64,000 nucleotides of DNA, taken from the NCBI RefSeq assembly GCF_009754945.1, contig NZ_WPIN01000004.1, forward strand, positions 1 through 64,000, in the 5' to 3' direction. Under the pieces are notes generated by a model, which worked only from the letters and a program-made list of their open reading frames with translations, searched no databases and was not told where the DNA came from. This stretch comes from Spirosoma arboris (GTDB lineage: Bacteria; Bacteroidota; Bacteroidia; Cytophagales; Spirosomataceae). Position 1 is the stretch's first letter. Each line of letters opens with the position of its first letter. The translations under genes were made by a program, and so were the position numbers. Shown here in pieces: positions 18,514-25,963 of this stretch.

Positions 18514-18813
18514 CTATCCTTGAATTTCAGTGTTCAAGGTTTTCCACTCTGGATTTATTGATTCAATTAAGGCTATCTTCTTTTCTCGACGCCAGCCTTT
18601 AATTTCCTTTTCCCGAGAAATCGCATTCCGTACATATTTATGAAACTCCCAGTAAACTAGGTTGTAACAATAATATTGTCCTGCAAATTTCTCAGATTCT
18701 CCTCTTGATTCATAATGTTCTTGTAAACGCCTGACTAAATCATTGGTCATCCCAGTATATAAAACTGTTTTATCTGGATTCGTAACGATATAGACATAAA
18801 AGGCGTAATTCAT
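18514..18813 (-). CDS. Small GIY-YIG nuclease-domain protein
   Basis: A stand-alone GIY-YIG domain of 99 residues: FYVYIVTN and VLYTGMTNDLVRRLQEH correspond to the GIY and YIG strands with the following Arg, and ISREKEIKGWRREKKIALIE carries the conserved C-terminal glutamate helix. The family cuts DNA or is structurally related to such nucleases; the function of these small proteins is not settled. It interrupts the ilvN-ilvC order and is bracketed by two copies of the GTCATTCC palindrome (P3 and P4), which suggests that it arrived together with them. ATG start. Confidence 0.9.
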   Translation of the reverse strand: MNYAFYVYIVTNPDKTVLYTGMTNDLVRRLQEHYESRGESEKFAGQYYCYNLVYWEFHKYVRNAISREKEIKGWRREKKIALIESINPEWKTLNTEIQG

Positions 18814-18831
18814 CAGTGGAGAAATCGGTTA

Positions 18832-18926
18832 TTTTTTGTCATTCCGATGAAGGAGGAGTTTTAGAGCTTGCCTAATTTATTAATAAGGGAACCTTAAGAT
18901 TCCTCCTTCGTCGGAATGACAAAAAA
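18832..18926. repeat. BIME-like palindrome P4
   Basis: 33-base arms (18832-18864 and 18894-18926) with several mismatches in the inner part of the left arm and a 29-base loop. It lies between the GIY-YIG start codon and the ilvN stop codon. Confidence 0.88.
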
Positions 18927-18932
18927 CAAAAA

Positions 18933-19466
18933 CTACAGGTAAGATTCCCATTCCGCTTCGGGTAGATACTCGACCAGACCTTTCTCGGTCTTGCCGACAG
19001 CTACACGTCCAGAGCGGACAAATTCCAGGATCTCGTATTGTTTGAGATAAGCGAAAAACTCGAAAATCTCGGTGTCATTGCCTGTCTTTTCAATCACAAC
19101 ATAGTCTAAGCCCCAGTAAACAACCCAGGCTTTATACTGCTTGTTAATTGTTTCGACATCCAGCGATTTACTGCCCAGGGATGTCGAAATCTTAAACAGT
19201 GCGATTTCATTGTAGACAATCTCGTCGTTGAGATAGCCGAATACCGCCAGCACTTCCACGATTTTACGAATCTGCCGGACAAGCTTTTCGACGTCTTCCC
19301 GCGATTCATGTTTAATGACAATTGTAAAGCGCGAGATGCCTTTTCGTTCCGTTTCCGACACGGTAAGGCTTTCAATATTAATACGTCGTCGCGTGAAAAT
19401 AATCGTGATGCGATTTAGCAATCCGATGGTATTTTCAGTGAATATGCAAATGGTGTACGTTGTCAT
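18933..19466 (-). CDS. ilvN: Acetolactate synthase small (regulatory) subunit
   Basis: IlvN activates IlvB and gives valine feedback control. The N-terminal ACT domain begins YTICIFTENTIGLLNRITIIF and continues with INIESLTVSETE; the C-terminal region follows to residue 177. This is the usual ilvN size of Bacteroidota. The start overlaps the end of ilvB by 4 bases, showing translational coupling. ATG start. Confidence 0.94.
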   Translation of the reverse strand: MTTYTICIFTENTIGLLNRITIIFTRRRINIESLTVSETERKGISRFTIVIKHESREDVEKLVRQIRKIVEVLAVFGYLNDEIVYNEIALFKISTSLGSKSLDVETINKQYKAWVVYWGLDYVVIEKTGNDTEIFEFFAYLKQYEILEFVRSGRVAVGKTEKGLVEYLPEAEWESYL

Positions 19467-21208
19467 TTCAATCTGATTTGCGCTACACTGGCACCGGCAG
19501 GTACCATAGGAAATACATTCTCTTCTTTCTCAACGATTACTTCGAGCAGGAATGGCCCGTCATAATTGAGCATCGTGTCGAGGGCATCGGATAGATTATC
19601 ACGTTCTGTACATGTCTGTCCGGCCATACCGAATCCTTTCGCAATTGTAATGAAATCGGGATTTTGTAATTCCACGAATGAATACCGACGTTCATGGAAC
19701 AACTGCTGCCACTGACGTACCATACCCAGGAAGTTGTTATTCAGAATGATGGCTTTAACTGGCTGCTTATTCTGAACAATGGTACCTAGCTCCTGTAAGG
19801 TCATCTGGAAACAACCGTCGCCAATAATGGCTACTACCTGGCGATCGGGTGCGCCTACTTGTGCCCCGAAAGCGGCTGGTAGTGCAAATCCCATCGTTCC
19901 CATACCGCCCGACGTAACCAGACTATTTGGTCGCCGGAACTGATAATAGCGCGATGCCATCATCTGGTGCTGACCTACATCGGTTACCAGAATAGATTCG
20001 CCCTTAGTTTTGGTCGAGAGCATATCAATTACTTCGGCCATCCTGATTTTACCGTTGGTGTTGGTCAGTTCAGGAACCGTAATGGTCTCGTTTTCGACGG
20101 CATCGTATTTCCTGAACTCATTGCGCCAAACTGTGTGGTCGTTCGGTTTTACGAGCGGAAGCAGCGCATTTAATGCCGCTTTCGCATCGCCTACTACAGG
20201 AGCGTCGGCCCGGATGATTTTGTCAATTTCCGATGGATCAATCTCAATATGAACAACTTTGGCCTGTTTGATGTATTTGCTGGCATCGCCCGTAACCCGA
20301 TCATCGAAACGCATACCGATAGCGATAATTACATCAGCGTGATCGGTCATTACGTTTGGTCCGTAGTTGCCATGCATACCTAACCAACCAACATAGAGCG
20401 GGTGATTGGTTGGAATGGTAGACTGGCCTAATAATGTTGTAGCAACTGGAATGCCCGTTTTTTCGACAAAAACTTTGAGTTCATCTTCAGCTCTGGCAAT
20501 CTGAACGCCATGTCCAACCAATATGTAGGGTCGTTTGGCTGAGTTAATTAAGTTAGCTGCTGCTTCGACTTGCTCCTGCTTCGGTACCAGACGTGGGCGA
20601 TAGCTGATGAGGGTCTGGCACTTCTCATACACAAATGGCTTTGTCATTAATTCCAATTGTGCACTTTTGGTAATATCAATCAATACGGGCCCCGGACGTC
20701 CCGATTGTGCAATATAGAAAGCCTTTGAGATTATTTCTGGTACTTCGTTGGCATCCGTAATCTGGTAATTCCACTTGGTAATGGGCATCGTTACACCCAT
20801 GACATCAGCCTCCTGAAAAGCATCTGTCCCCAACAGTTTTTTGGCGACCTGACCCACAATGCAGACCATTGGTGTGGAGTCGATAAGCGCGTCGGCAATG
20901 GCCGTAACCAGATTGGTTGCTCCTGGACCTGATGTGACCAAACAAACTCCGGCCCGACCCGACACGCGAGCGTAACCTTCGGCGGCATGACCAGCACCCT
21001 GCTCATGCCGGACCAGAATGTGGTTAAGTTGCTCCTGATAGTCAAAAAGGGCATCGTAGACAGGCATAATGGCTCCACCAGGGTAGCCGAAAATGGTATC
21101 TACGCCTTCGGCTAACAGGGCTTTCATCAAGGCGTGTGACCCGTTGATGTAGGCAGGAGCCTCTTGTTTCTCGATGGTCTCCGGGATAACGCTGGCGATT
21201 GCTTCCAT
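19463..21208 (-). CDS. ilvB: Acetolactate synthase large (catalytic) subunit
   Basis: IlvB is the ThDP- and FAD-dependent enzyme that makes acetolactate and acetohydroxybutyrate. At 581 residues it has the normal length. It carries the N-terminal GYPGGAIMPVYDAL segment with the activating glutamate in RHEQGAGHAAEGYAR and the ThDP motif GDGCFQMTLQELGT ... NNNFLGMVRQWQ. It overlaps ilvN by 4 bases and lies 62 bases downstream of ilvD. ATG start. Confidence 0.96.
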   Translation of the reverse strand: MEAIASVIPETIEKQEAPAYINGSHALMKALLAEGVDTIFGYPGGAIMPVYDALFDYQEQLNHILVRHEQGAGHAAEGYARVSGRAGVCLVTSGPGATNLVTAIADALIDSTPMVCIVGQVAKKLLGTDAFQEADVMGVTMPITKWNYQITDANEVPEIISKAFYIAQSGRPGPVLIDITKSAQLELMTKPFVYEKCQTLISYRPRLVPKQEQVEAAANLINSAKRPYILVGHGVQIARAEDELKVFVEKTGIPVATTLLGQSTIPTNHPLYVGWLGMHGNYGPNVMTDHADVIIAIGMRFDDRVTGDASKYIKQAKVVHIEIDPSEIDKIIRADAPVVGDAKAALNALLPLVKPNDHTVWRNEFRKYDAVENETITVPELTNTNGKIRMAEVIDMLSTKTKGESILVTDVGQHQMMASRYYQFRRPNSLVTSGGMGTMGFALPAAFGAQVGAPDRQVVAIIGDGCFQMTLQELGTIVQNKQPVKAIILNNNFLGMVRQWQQLFHERRYSFVELQNPDFITIAKGFGMAGQTCTERDNLSDALDTMLNYDGPFLLEVIVEKEENVFPMVPAGASVAQIRLK

Positions 21209-21270
21209 GACGTGTGTTCGGTTTAAGGTCGTATTCAGCTTGTTGGTATACTGTACTTTATTGGTCTCTA

Positions 21271-22971
21271 TTAGGCTTCATCCGTTACGCAGCCTTCACT
21301 GGCAGACTTTACATTCCGAATGTATTTACCCAACACACCTTTGGTAAACAAAGGAGCTGGTTGTTGCCATTCACTTTTACGTTGTGCCATTTCTTCATCC
21401 GAAATGTGCAGTATAAGTTCGCGAGTGGTGGCGTCGATTGTGATATGGTCGCCGTCGTGAACTAGCGCAATTGGACCGCCTTCAAAGGCTTCGGGTGTAA
21501 CGTGACCTACTACAAAACCGTGGGTGCCACCCGAGAAACGGCCATCAGTAATAAGTGCCACTTTATCGCCAAGGCCAGCGCCCATGATGGCTGAAGTTGG
21601 CTTCAACATTTCACTCATACCGGGGCCACCTTTAGGTCCGGCGTTTCGGATCACAAGTACCTGACCCGGTAAGATTTCACCTTTCGAGAGGGCATCGATA
21701 ATGTCACCTTCATGCTCGAATACCTTGGCAACACCTGCGAACTTTAGGCCTTCCTTGCCGGTAATCTTAGCAACAGCACCCGTTGGGGACAGGTTACCCC
21801 GTAGAATCTGAATATGGCCGGTTGCCTTAATTGGCTGGCTTAGCGGAAACACAATCTTCTGTGTCTCAAAATTTAAATCAGGCGCTTCTTCCAGATTTTC
21901 GGCCACAGTTTTGCCTGTTACCGTCATACACTCGCCATGAATGAATCCATTCTGGTACAAATATTTCGTTACGGCCGGAACGCCCCCAATCGCGAGCATA
22001 TCCTCCATGTAGTATTTACCACTTGGTTTCAGATCGGCGAGTAGAGGAGTGCGGTCACTGATTGCCTGAATTTCGTCGAGAGTCAGCTGAATGCCAGCCG
22101 CCCGCGCAATAGCCAGATAGTGTAACACGGCATTGGTTGACCCACCGAGTGCCATAACGATGGTCAGGGCATTTTCGAGTGATTTACGGCTAATGATATC
22201 CGCAGGTGTGATGTTACGTTCAAGCAACAATCGCATAGCCGCCCCAATTTTTTTACATTCTTCCTGCTTGCCTTCGTGCGTAGCTGGATAGGTGCTGCTG
22301 AAAGGCAGGCTCAATCCCATCGCTTCGATGCTGCTAGCCATCGTATTGGCCGTATACATACCTCCACAGGCTCCTGCCCCTGGAATCGCATTTTTGATAA
22401 CGCCCTCGTAATCCTCGTCGGAGATGTTATTCGCGTATTTTTTGCCAAGTGCTTCAAAAGCCGAAACGATGTCTAGCTTCTGTCCTTTATAATGTCCCGA
22501 ACGAATCGTGCCACCATACACCATGATACCTGGTCGATCAAGGCGAGCCATAGCCATCAGCGCACCGGGCATATTTTTATCGCAACCAACAACTGTCACA
22601 ACACCATCGTACCACTGCGCCGACACAACCGATTCGATAGAGTCTGCAATTAAATCACGACTGGGTAACGAGTAGCGCATACCATCGTTACCGTTCGTCA
22701 TACCATCGGATACACCGATTGTATTGAAAATTAACCCTACCAGTCCATTCGCCTGTATGCCCTGCTTTACATAGACAGAAAGTCCATTCAGGTGCATGTT
22801 GCATGTGTTACCTTCATAACCCGTACTGGCAATGCCAATCTGGGGTTTCTGCATGTCGTCTTCAGTCAGGCCCACTCCATAAAGCATGGCTTTAGCAGCT
22901 GGGTTACTGATTTCCTGCGTTAGGGTGCGACTAAATCGGTTTAGTTCGGTCGTTGGTTGTTCGGCAATCAT
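21271..22971 (-). CDS. ilvD: Dihydroxy-acid dehydratase
   Basis: IlvD dehydrates dihydroxy acids to the 2-oxo acid precursors of valine and isoleucine. The iron-sulfur cysteines are visible in [16 protein letters not shown] and [12 protein letters not shown], and the C-terminal [14 protein letters not shown] and [16 protein letters not shown] motifs are present. I chose the ATG at 22971 (566 residues, [13 protein letters not shown]); a TTG start at 22980 adds three residues. It is the first gene of ilvD-ilvB-ilvN-ilvC-ilvA. The element shared with leuA lies 12 bases upstream of this start. Confidence 0.96.
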   Translation of the reverse strand: MIAEQPTTELNRFSRTLTQEISNPAAKAMLYGVGLTEDDMQKPQIGIASTGYEGNTCNMHLNGLSVYVKQGIQANGLVGLIFNTIGVSDGMTNGNDGMRYSLPSRDLIADSIESVVSAQWYDGVVTVVGCDKNMPGALMAMARLDRPGIMVYGGTIRSGHYKGQKLDIVSAFEALGKKYANNISDEDYEGVIKNAIPGAGACGGMYTANTMASSIEAMGLSLPFSSTYPATHEGKQEECKKIGAAMRLLLERNITPADIISRKSLENALTIVMALGGSTNAVLHYLAIARAAGIQLTLDEIQAISDRTPLLADLKPSGKYYMEDMLAIGGVPAVTKYLYQNGFIHGECMTVTGKTVAENLEEAPDLNFETQKIVFPLSQPIKATGHIQILRGNLSPTGAVAKITGKEGLKFAGVAKVFEHEGDIIDALSKGEILPGQVLVIRNAGPKGGPGMSEMLKPTSAIMGAGLGDKVALITDGRFSGGTHGFVVGHVTPEAFEGGPIALVHDGDHITIDATTRELILHISDEEMAQRKSEWQQPAPLFTKGVLGKYIRNVKSASEGCVTDEA

Positions 22972-22982
22972 ACTTAACAATT

Positions 22983-23013
22983 AGCGAAATTTCGCTGATG
23001 GTGTAATAACGCT
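22983..23013 (-). promoter_or_regulatory. Tandem-palindrome element upstream of ilvD
   Basis: The 14-bp perfect palindrome AGCGAAATTTCGCT is followed by an imperfect second half (GTGTAATAACGC). On the minus strand it reads nearly the same as the leuA element at 1947-1976 over 30 bases. A possible -7 box TAACTTTT lies at 23020-23027, so the element again overlaps the expected transcription start. Confidence 0.6.
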
Positions 23014-23060
23014 GTAAAGAAAAGTTATGTTTTTATGAAAGACAAGAAAAATCGGATTAT

Positions 23061-23092
23061 TTGTTAGTTAAAATGGGTACCTATTACTTTTG
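23061..23092 (+). promoter_or_regulatory. murQ promoter
   Basis: TTG (23061-23063), 21-base spacer, TACTTTTG (23085-23092): an exact match to the Bacteroidota consensus. The box ends 4 bases before the murQ ATG, so the transcript is expected to begin at or next to the start codon. Confidence 0.7.
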
Positions 23093-23096
23093 AGGT

Positions 23097-23906
23097 ATGA
23101 CAACTGAAACAGCTTCGCACTACGACCATCTCGAGCAAATGTCGGTTCATGACTTGCTGACAAATATTAATAAGGAAGATAAGACGGTACCGCTTGCCGT
23201 TGAGAAAGCAATTCCGCAGATTGAAGCGCTAGTAACGGAAATCGTCAAACGGATGAAACAGGGTGGGCGGCTAATTTATATCGGCGCAGGCACCAGCGGT
23301 CGGCTTGGCGTTGTCGATGCGTCAGAGTGCCCACCAACTTACGGTGTTCCTTCCGACTTAGTAATCGGTCTGATGGCCGGGGGCGATGGCGCCATCCGCA
23401 AAGCCGTGGAATTTGCAGAAGACGATGCCGAACAAGCCTGGAAAGACATTGCACCTTATCAACCCGATGAGCAGGATACCGTTATTGGTATTGCAGCCTC
23501 AGGGCGAACCCCCTATGTTATTGGTGGCTTGCAGGAAGCCCGGAAAGCTGGCCTCTTGACAGGTTGCATTGTTTGCAACGAGGGTTCAGCGGTGGCACAG
23601 GCGGCTGAATTTCCTGTCGAAGTCGTTACGGGACCAGAATTTGTAACGGGAAGTACTCGTATGAAAGCCGGAACTGCTCAGAAGCTAGCCCTAAATATGA
23701 TTTCAACATCGGTGATGATTCAATTAGGCCGGGTGAAGGGGAATAAAATGGTCGATATGCAACTGACGAATATTAAACTACAGGATCGGGCAGCCAAAAT
23801 GGTCATGAGCGAAATTGGCGTTGGTCGGGACGAAGCTGAAGCGTTACTGGCGAAATTTGGGAATGTACGTGGTGCTATTGAGGGTTTTGCTCAAGCTAAA
23901 AAATGA
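23097..23906 (+). CDS. murQ: N-acetylmuramic acid 6-phosphate etherase
   Basis: MurQ cleaves the lactyl ether of MurNAc-6-phosphate to give GlcNAc-6-phosphate and lactate in cell-wall recycling. The 269-residue SIS-fold protein shows LIYIGAGTSGRLGVVDASECPPTYG (sugar-phosphate site with catalytic Glu), IGIAASGRTPYVIGGL and GSTRMKAGTAQKLALNM, all typical of the family. It is about 30 residues shorter than E. coli MurQ, mostly at the ends. It is divergent from ilvD. ATG start. Confidence 0.94.
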   Translation: MTTETASHYDHLEQMSVHDLLTNINKEDKTVPLAVEKAIPQIEALVTEIVKRMKQGGRLIYIGAGTSGRLGVVDASECPPTYGVPSDLVIGLMAGGDGAIRKAVEFAEDDAEQAWKDIAPYQPDEQDTVIGIAASGRTPYVIGGLQEARKAGLLTGCIVCNEGSAVAQAAEFPVEVVTGPEFVTGSTRMKAGTAQKLALNMISTSVMIQLGRVKGNKMVDMQLTNIKLQDRAAKMVMSEIGVGRDEAEALLAKFGNVRGAIEGFAQAKK

Positions 23907-23966
23907 GTTGATCGTGAAGTAGTTTGGTTGCCGCATGGTTATCTTTTCCGAACGATGACTGTATTT

Positions 23967-24047
23967 TTTGTCCTTTCGACATCAGGAGAAATCTCAACGT
24001 TTTTTATTAATCAAGCTTGAGATTTCTCCTGATGTCGAAAGGACAAA
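23967..24047. repeat. BIME-like palindrome P5, covarying variant
   Basis: Perfect 31-bp arms (23967-23997 and 24017-24047) with a 19-base loop that keeps ATTAATCAA. The arm reads GTCCTTTCGACA then TCAGGAGAAATCTC, so the internal stem is TTTC/GAAA instead of ATTCC/GGAAT. It lies just after murQ and upstream of the next gene. Confidence 0.9.
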
Positions 24048-24070
24048 CAGCCTCTACCCACCACAAAAGA

Positions 24071-24640
24071 ATGGATAAAAAGATATTACTTATCGGTCGT
24101 AATCCAAGCGTGCTGACCAATCTGGCATCAGCTTTAATAAACGAAGGCTTCGTTGTAAAAGCGACCAGCGTTATTGAGCAAGCTAGTCAGGATTTCAATG
24201 CAATTGATTTTGATGTAGTCGCATTTGGACGGGGTGTTGATGCTGCGACGAATACAATGCTTAAAGCTAGTTTTTTAAGTCAAAATCCGGCGATTCTTTT
24301 TGTAGATGGCCTGGCTCCTGTTATTTCACTTTTAGTGAAGCAGATCAAACTTGCAATAGCAGGTAAGTCTGTTGCTGAAAAGGTGATTACGAGTTTTAGT
24401 TATGAACAGACTGCCCCATTACGCATCAACGTATCTACGAGAATCGATTGTCAACTAACGATTGATCTTTATCAGCTCGACGCCATCCATACTACTCAGC
24501 AAAAGACGATTGTCTCAAAGTTCATTAAGGCTGGGAACCATATATTTCCTGTCGATGCTTTCCCCGACCTAACTTCGACCATTAACTTTCTGGTAGCGGA
24601 AGCCAACAATCTTGATCTGGCTATTTTACAGCTTCAATAA
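24071..24640 (+). CDS. Hypothetical protein with receiver-like N-terminus
   Basis: The 189-residue protein begins MDKKILLIGRNPSVLTNLASALINEGFVV, like the first strand and helix of a response-regulator receiver. However, the third strand reads DFDVVAFGRG without the phosphorylated aspartate, and the usual lysine is not evident. It may be a pseudo-receiver or another Rossmann-like fold. The C-terminal 90 residues match nothing I know. I chose the ATG at 24071; an upstream TTG frame would start inside palindrome P5. Its 3' end overlaps the convergent epimerase gene by 7 bases. Confidence 0.7.
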   Translation: MDKKILLIGRNPSVLTNLASALINEGFVVKATSVIEQASQDFNAIDFDVVAFGRGVDAATNTMLKASFLSQNPAILFVDGLAPVISLLVKQIKLAIAGKSVAEKVITSFSYEQTAPLRINVSTRIDCQLTIDLYQLDAIHTTQQKTIVSKFIKAGNHIFPVDAFPDLTSTINFLVAEANNLDLAILQLQ

Positions 24641-25869
24641 AGCGTGCGGATACCTGTCGGTTTCGATTTAACCTGCTCACATTTCGTCAACAATTGCGCT
24701 GTTTCTGCCAAGCAGCGAATGAGCGAAAAACATCCGACCGAGGTAAGGGATTTAGCTGATAACAGAGGTTGGCCATGTTGATCTATTACTAAATGCCACC
24801 CACTCTGTTTAGCATCGGGGAAGTTATGAAAAGTATAGTCGTGGATACGTTTAAACCACTTGAGGCAGTCAGGCTGGCGAGTGTAGAAATAACTTTTCAC
24901 CAAAGCGGCCAATGCTTCGACCTGTACCCAAGCCCATTTCTGTTGCCAATCGGGAAAGAGAAGCGGTTGTTGTTTAATGTCAACGTACTGATTCAGTCCC
25001 CCTGCCATTTCATCCCATGCTTGCTCGCAAAGACGTAAGCACCAGCTGGTAACCTGCGTTGCCAGTTTGCGATTTGCATTACTGAATGGGCTTGTTTTAG
25101 TCTGACCGCTTTCTGCGGAGAAATCAAGGAGATAACTGGCAGTCTGGAAGGTCAGTCCTACATTGATGCGCCGGCCTTCGGGTGTGTTTATAAACGAGCC
25201 TTCTGGTAAAACAAACTCCCGGAGTACATCTGTTCGACGATCAACGAACTCGTTCAGTAATTCCTGGACAACACTGTCTGTGGCTTGTTTCCAGGTTTCT
25301 TCATCCAAAAGAGCCTGGATTTCAAGCAGCGTTTTAAGCAGAGCAACAGGTTCACTCAAATGCTGGATTTGCCGAAAGCCGCCAAGCCCTACCGCTTGTT
25401 CTGTTCGAACCGCGTTGCGTCGCTCTTGCAGATCTGTGAATAGTTGTTTGGCCAACATGGCCCACTCATCATCACCGGTTGCGCGATGGAGTTGTGCATA
25501 GGCCATTATTACTGAACAATCAGTAATAATTTCAGTGGCGGGCGTTACAGGTCGGCCTAATCGGTCGAGTTGGGCGTAACAGGAAAGCGTATCAGTATGA
25601 GCAAATTGGCTTAAGAACGTAGCACCGTGTCGAGCGTGTTCGAGCCAGGTGGACTGACCATCGAGCGTATTATAGAGCCAGGCAAAAGACCAGGCTTGTT
25701 GGGCTTGCTGTATAACAGATTTATCGCCTTCGATTACATCGCCTGTTGCTGATAACAAATCAAAATATCCGCCGAACTGTTCATCTCGACTGTGTTTAAG
25801 CCAGAACGGCACTACTTGCCGAAGCAATGCCTGCTGATACGTAGCGGAGAGTTTTTGAAAGTCAAGCAC
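24634..25869 (-). CDS. N-acylglucosamine 2-epimerase (AGE) family protein
   Basis: The 411-residue protein is an alpha/alpha-barrel of the AGE family. It opens with YQQALLRQVVPFWLKHSRDEQFGGYFDLL, the typical first helices with HSxDxxxGGYF, and has WSFAWLYN and further barrel helices with conserved Glu and His. Members interconvert N-acylglucosamine/mannosamine, mannose/glucose or cellobiose. The length fits, but substrate cannot be assigned. The frame starts with GTG and has no nearby ATG. It is convergent with the pseudo-receiver gene. Confidence 0.85.
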   Translation of the reverse strand: MLDFQKLSATYQQALLRQVVPFWLKHSRDEQFGGYFDLLSATGDVIEGDKSVIQQAQQAWSFAWLYNTLDGQSTWLEHARHGATFLSQFAHTDTLSCYAQLDRLGRPVTPATEIITDCSVIMAYAQLHRATGDDEWAMLAKQLFTDLQERRNAVRTEQAVGLGGFRQIQHLSEPVALLKTLLEIQALLDEETWKQATDSVVQELLNEFVDRRTDVLREFVLPEGSFINTPEGRRINVGLTFQTASYLLDFSAESGQTKTSPFSNANRKLATQVTSWCLRLCEQAWDEMAGGLNQYVDIKQQPLLFPDWQQKWAWVQVEALAALVKSYFYTRQPDCLKWFKRIHDYTFHNFPDAKQSGWHLVIDQHGQPLLSAKSLTSVGCFSLIRCLAETAQLLTKCEQVKSKPTGIRTLY

Positions 25870-25884
25870 GGAAGGGATGTGTGG

Positions 25885-25955
25885 TATAAGATGTATGGTG
25901 TATGATATAGATTGGCTTTGCTTGCAGCATACATCTTATATTATACACCATACAT
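25885..25955. repeat. TA-rich inverted repeat between lon and the AGE gene
   Basis: Two alternative pairings overlap here: 19-base arms with one mismatch (25891-25909 with 25937-25955) and perfect 12-base arms TATAAGATGTAT (25885-25896 with 25929-25940). A similar TATATGATGT palindrome lies at 55159-55203, so this may be a second dispersed family. Confidence 0.75.
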
Positions 25956-25963
25956 ACATCGGC

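Noticed and set aside
24017..24070. Longer N-terminus for the pseudo-receiver gene
   Set aside because: It would start with TTG inside the right arm of palindrome P5 and adds residues unlike any receiver; the ATG at 24071 gives a clean beta strand.
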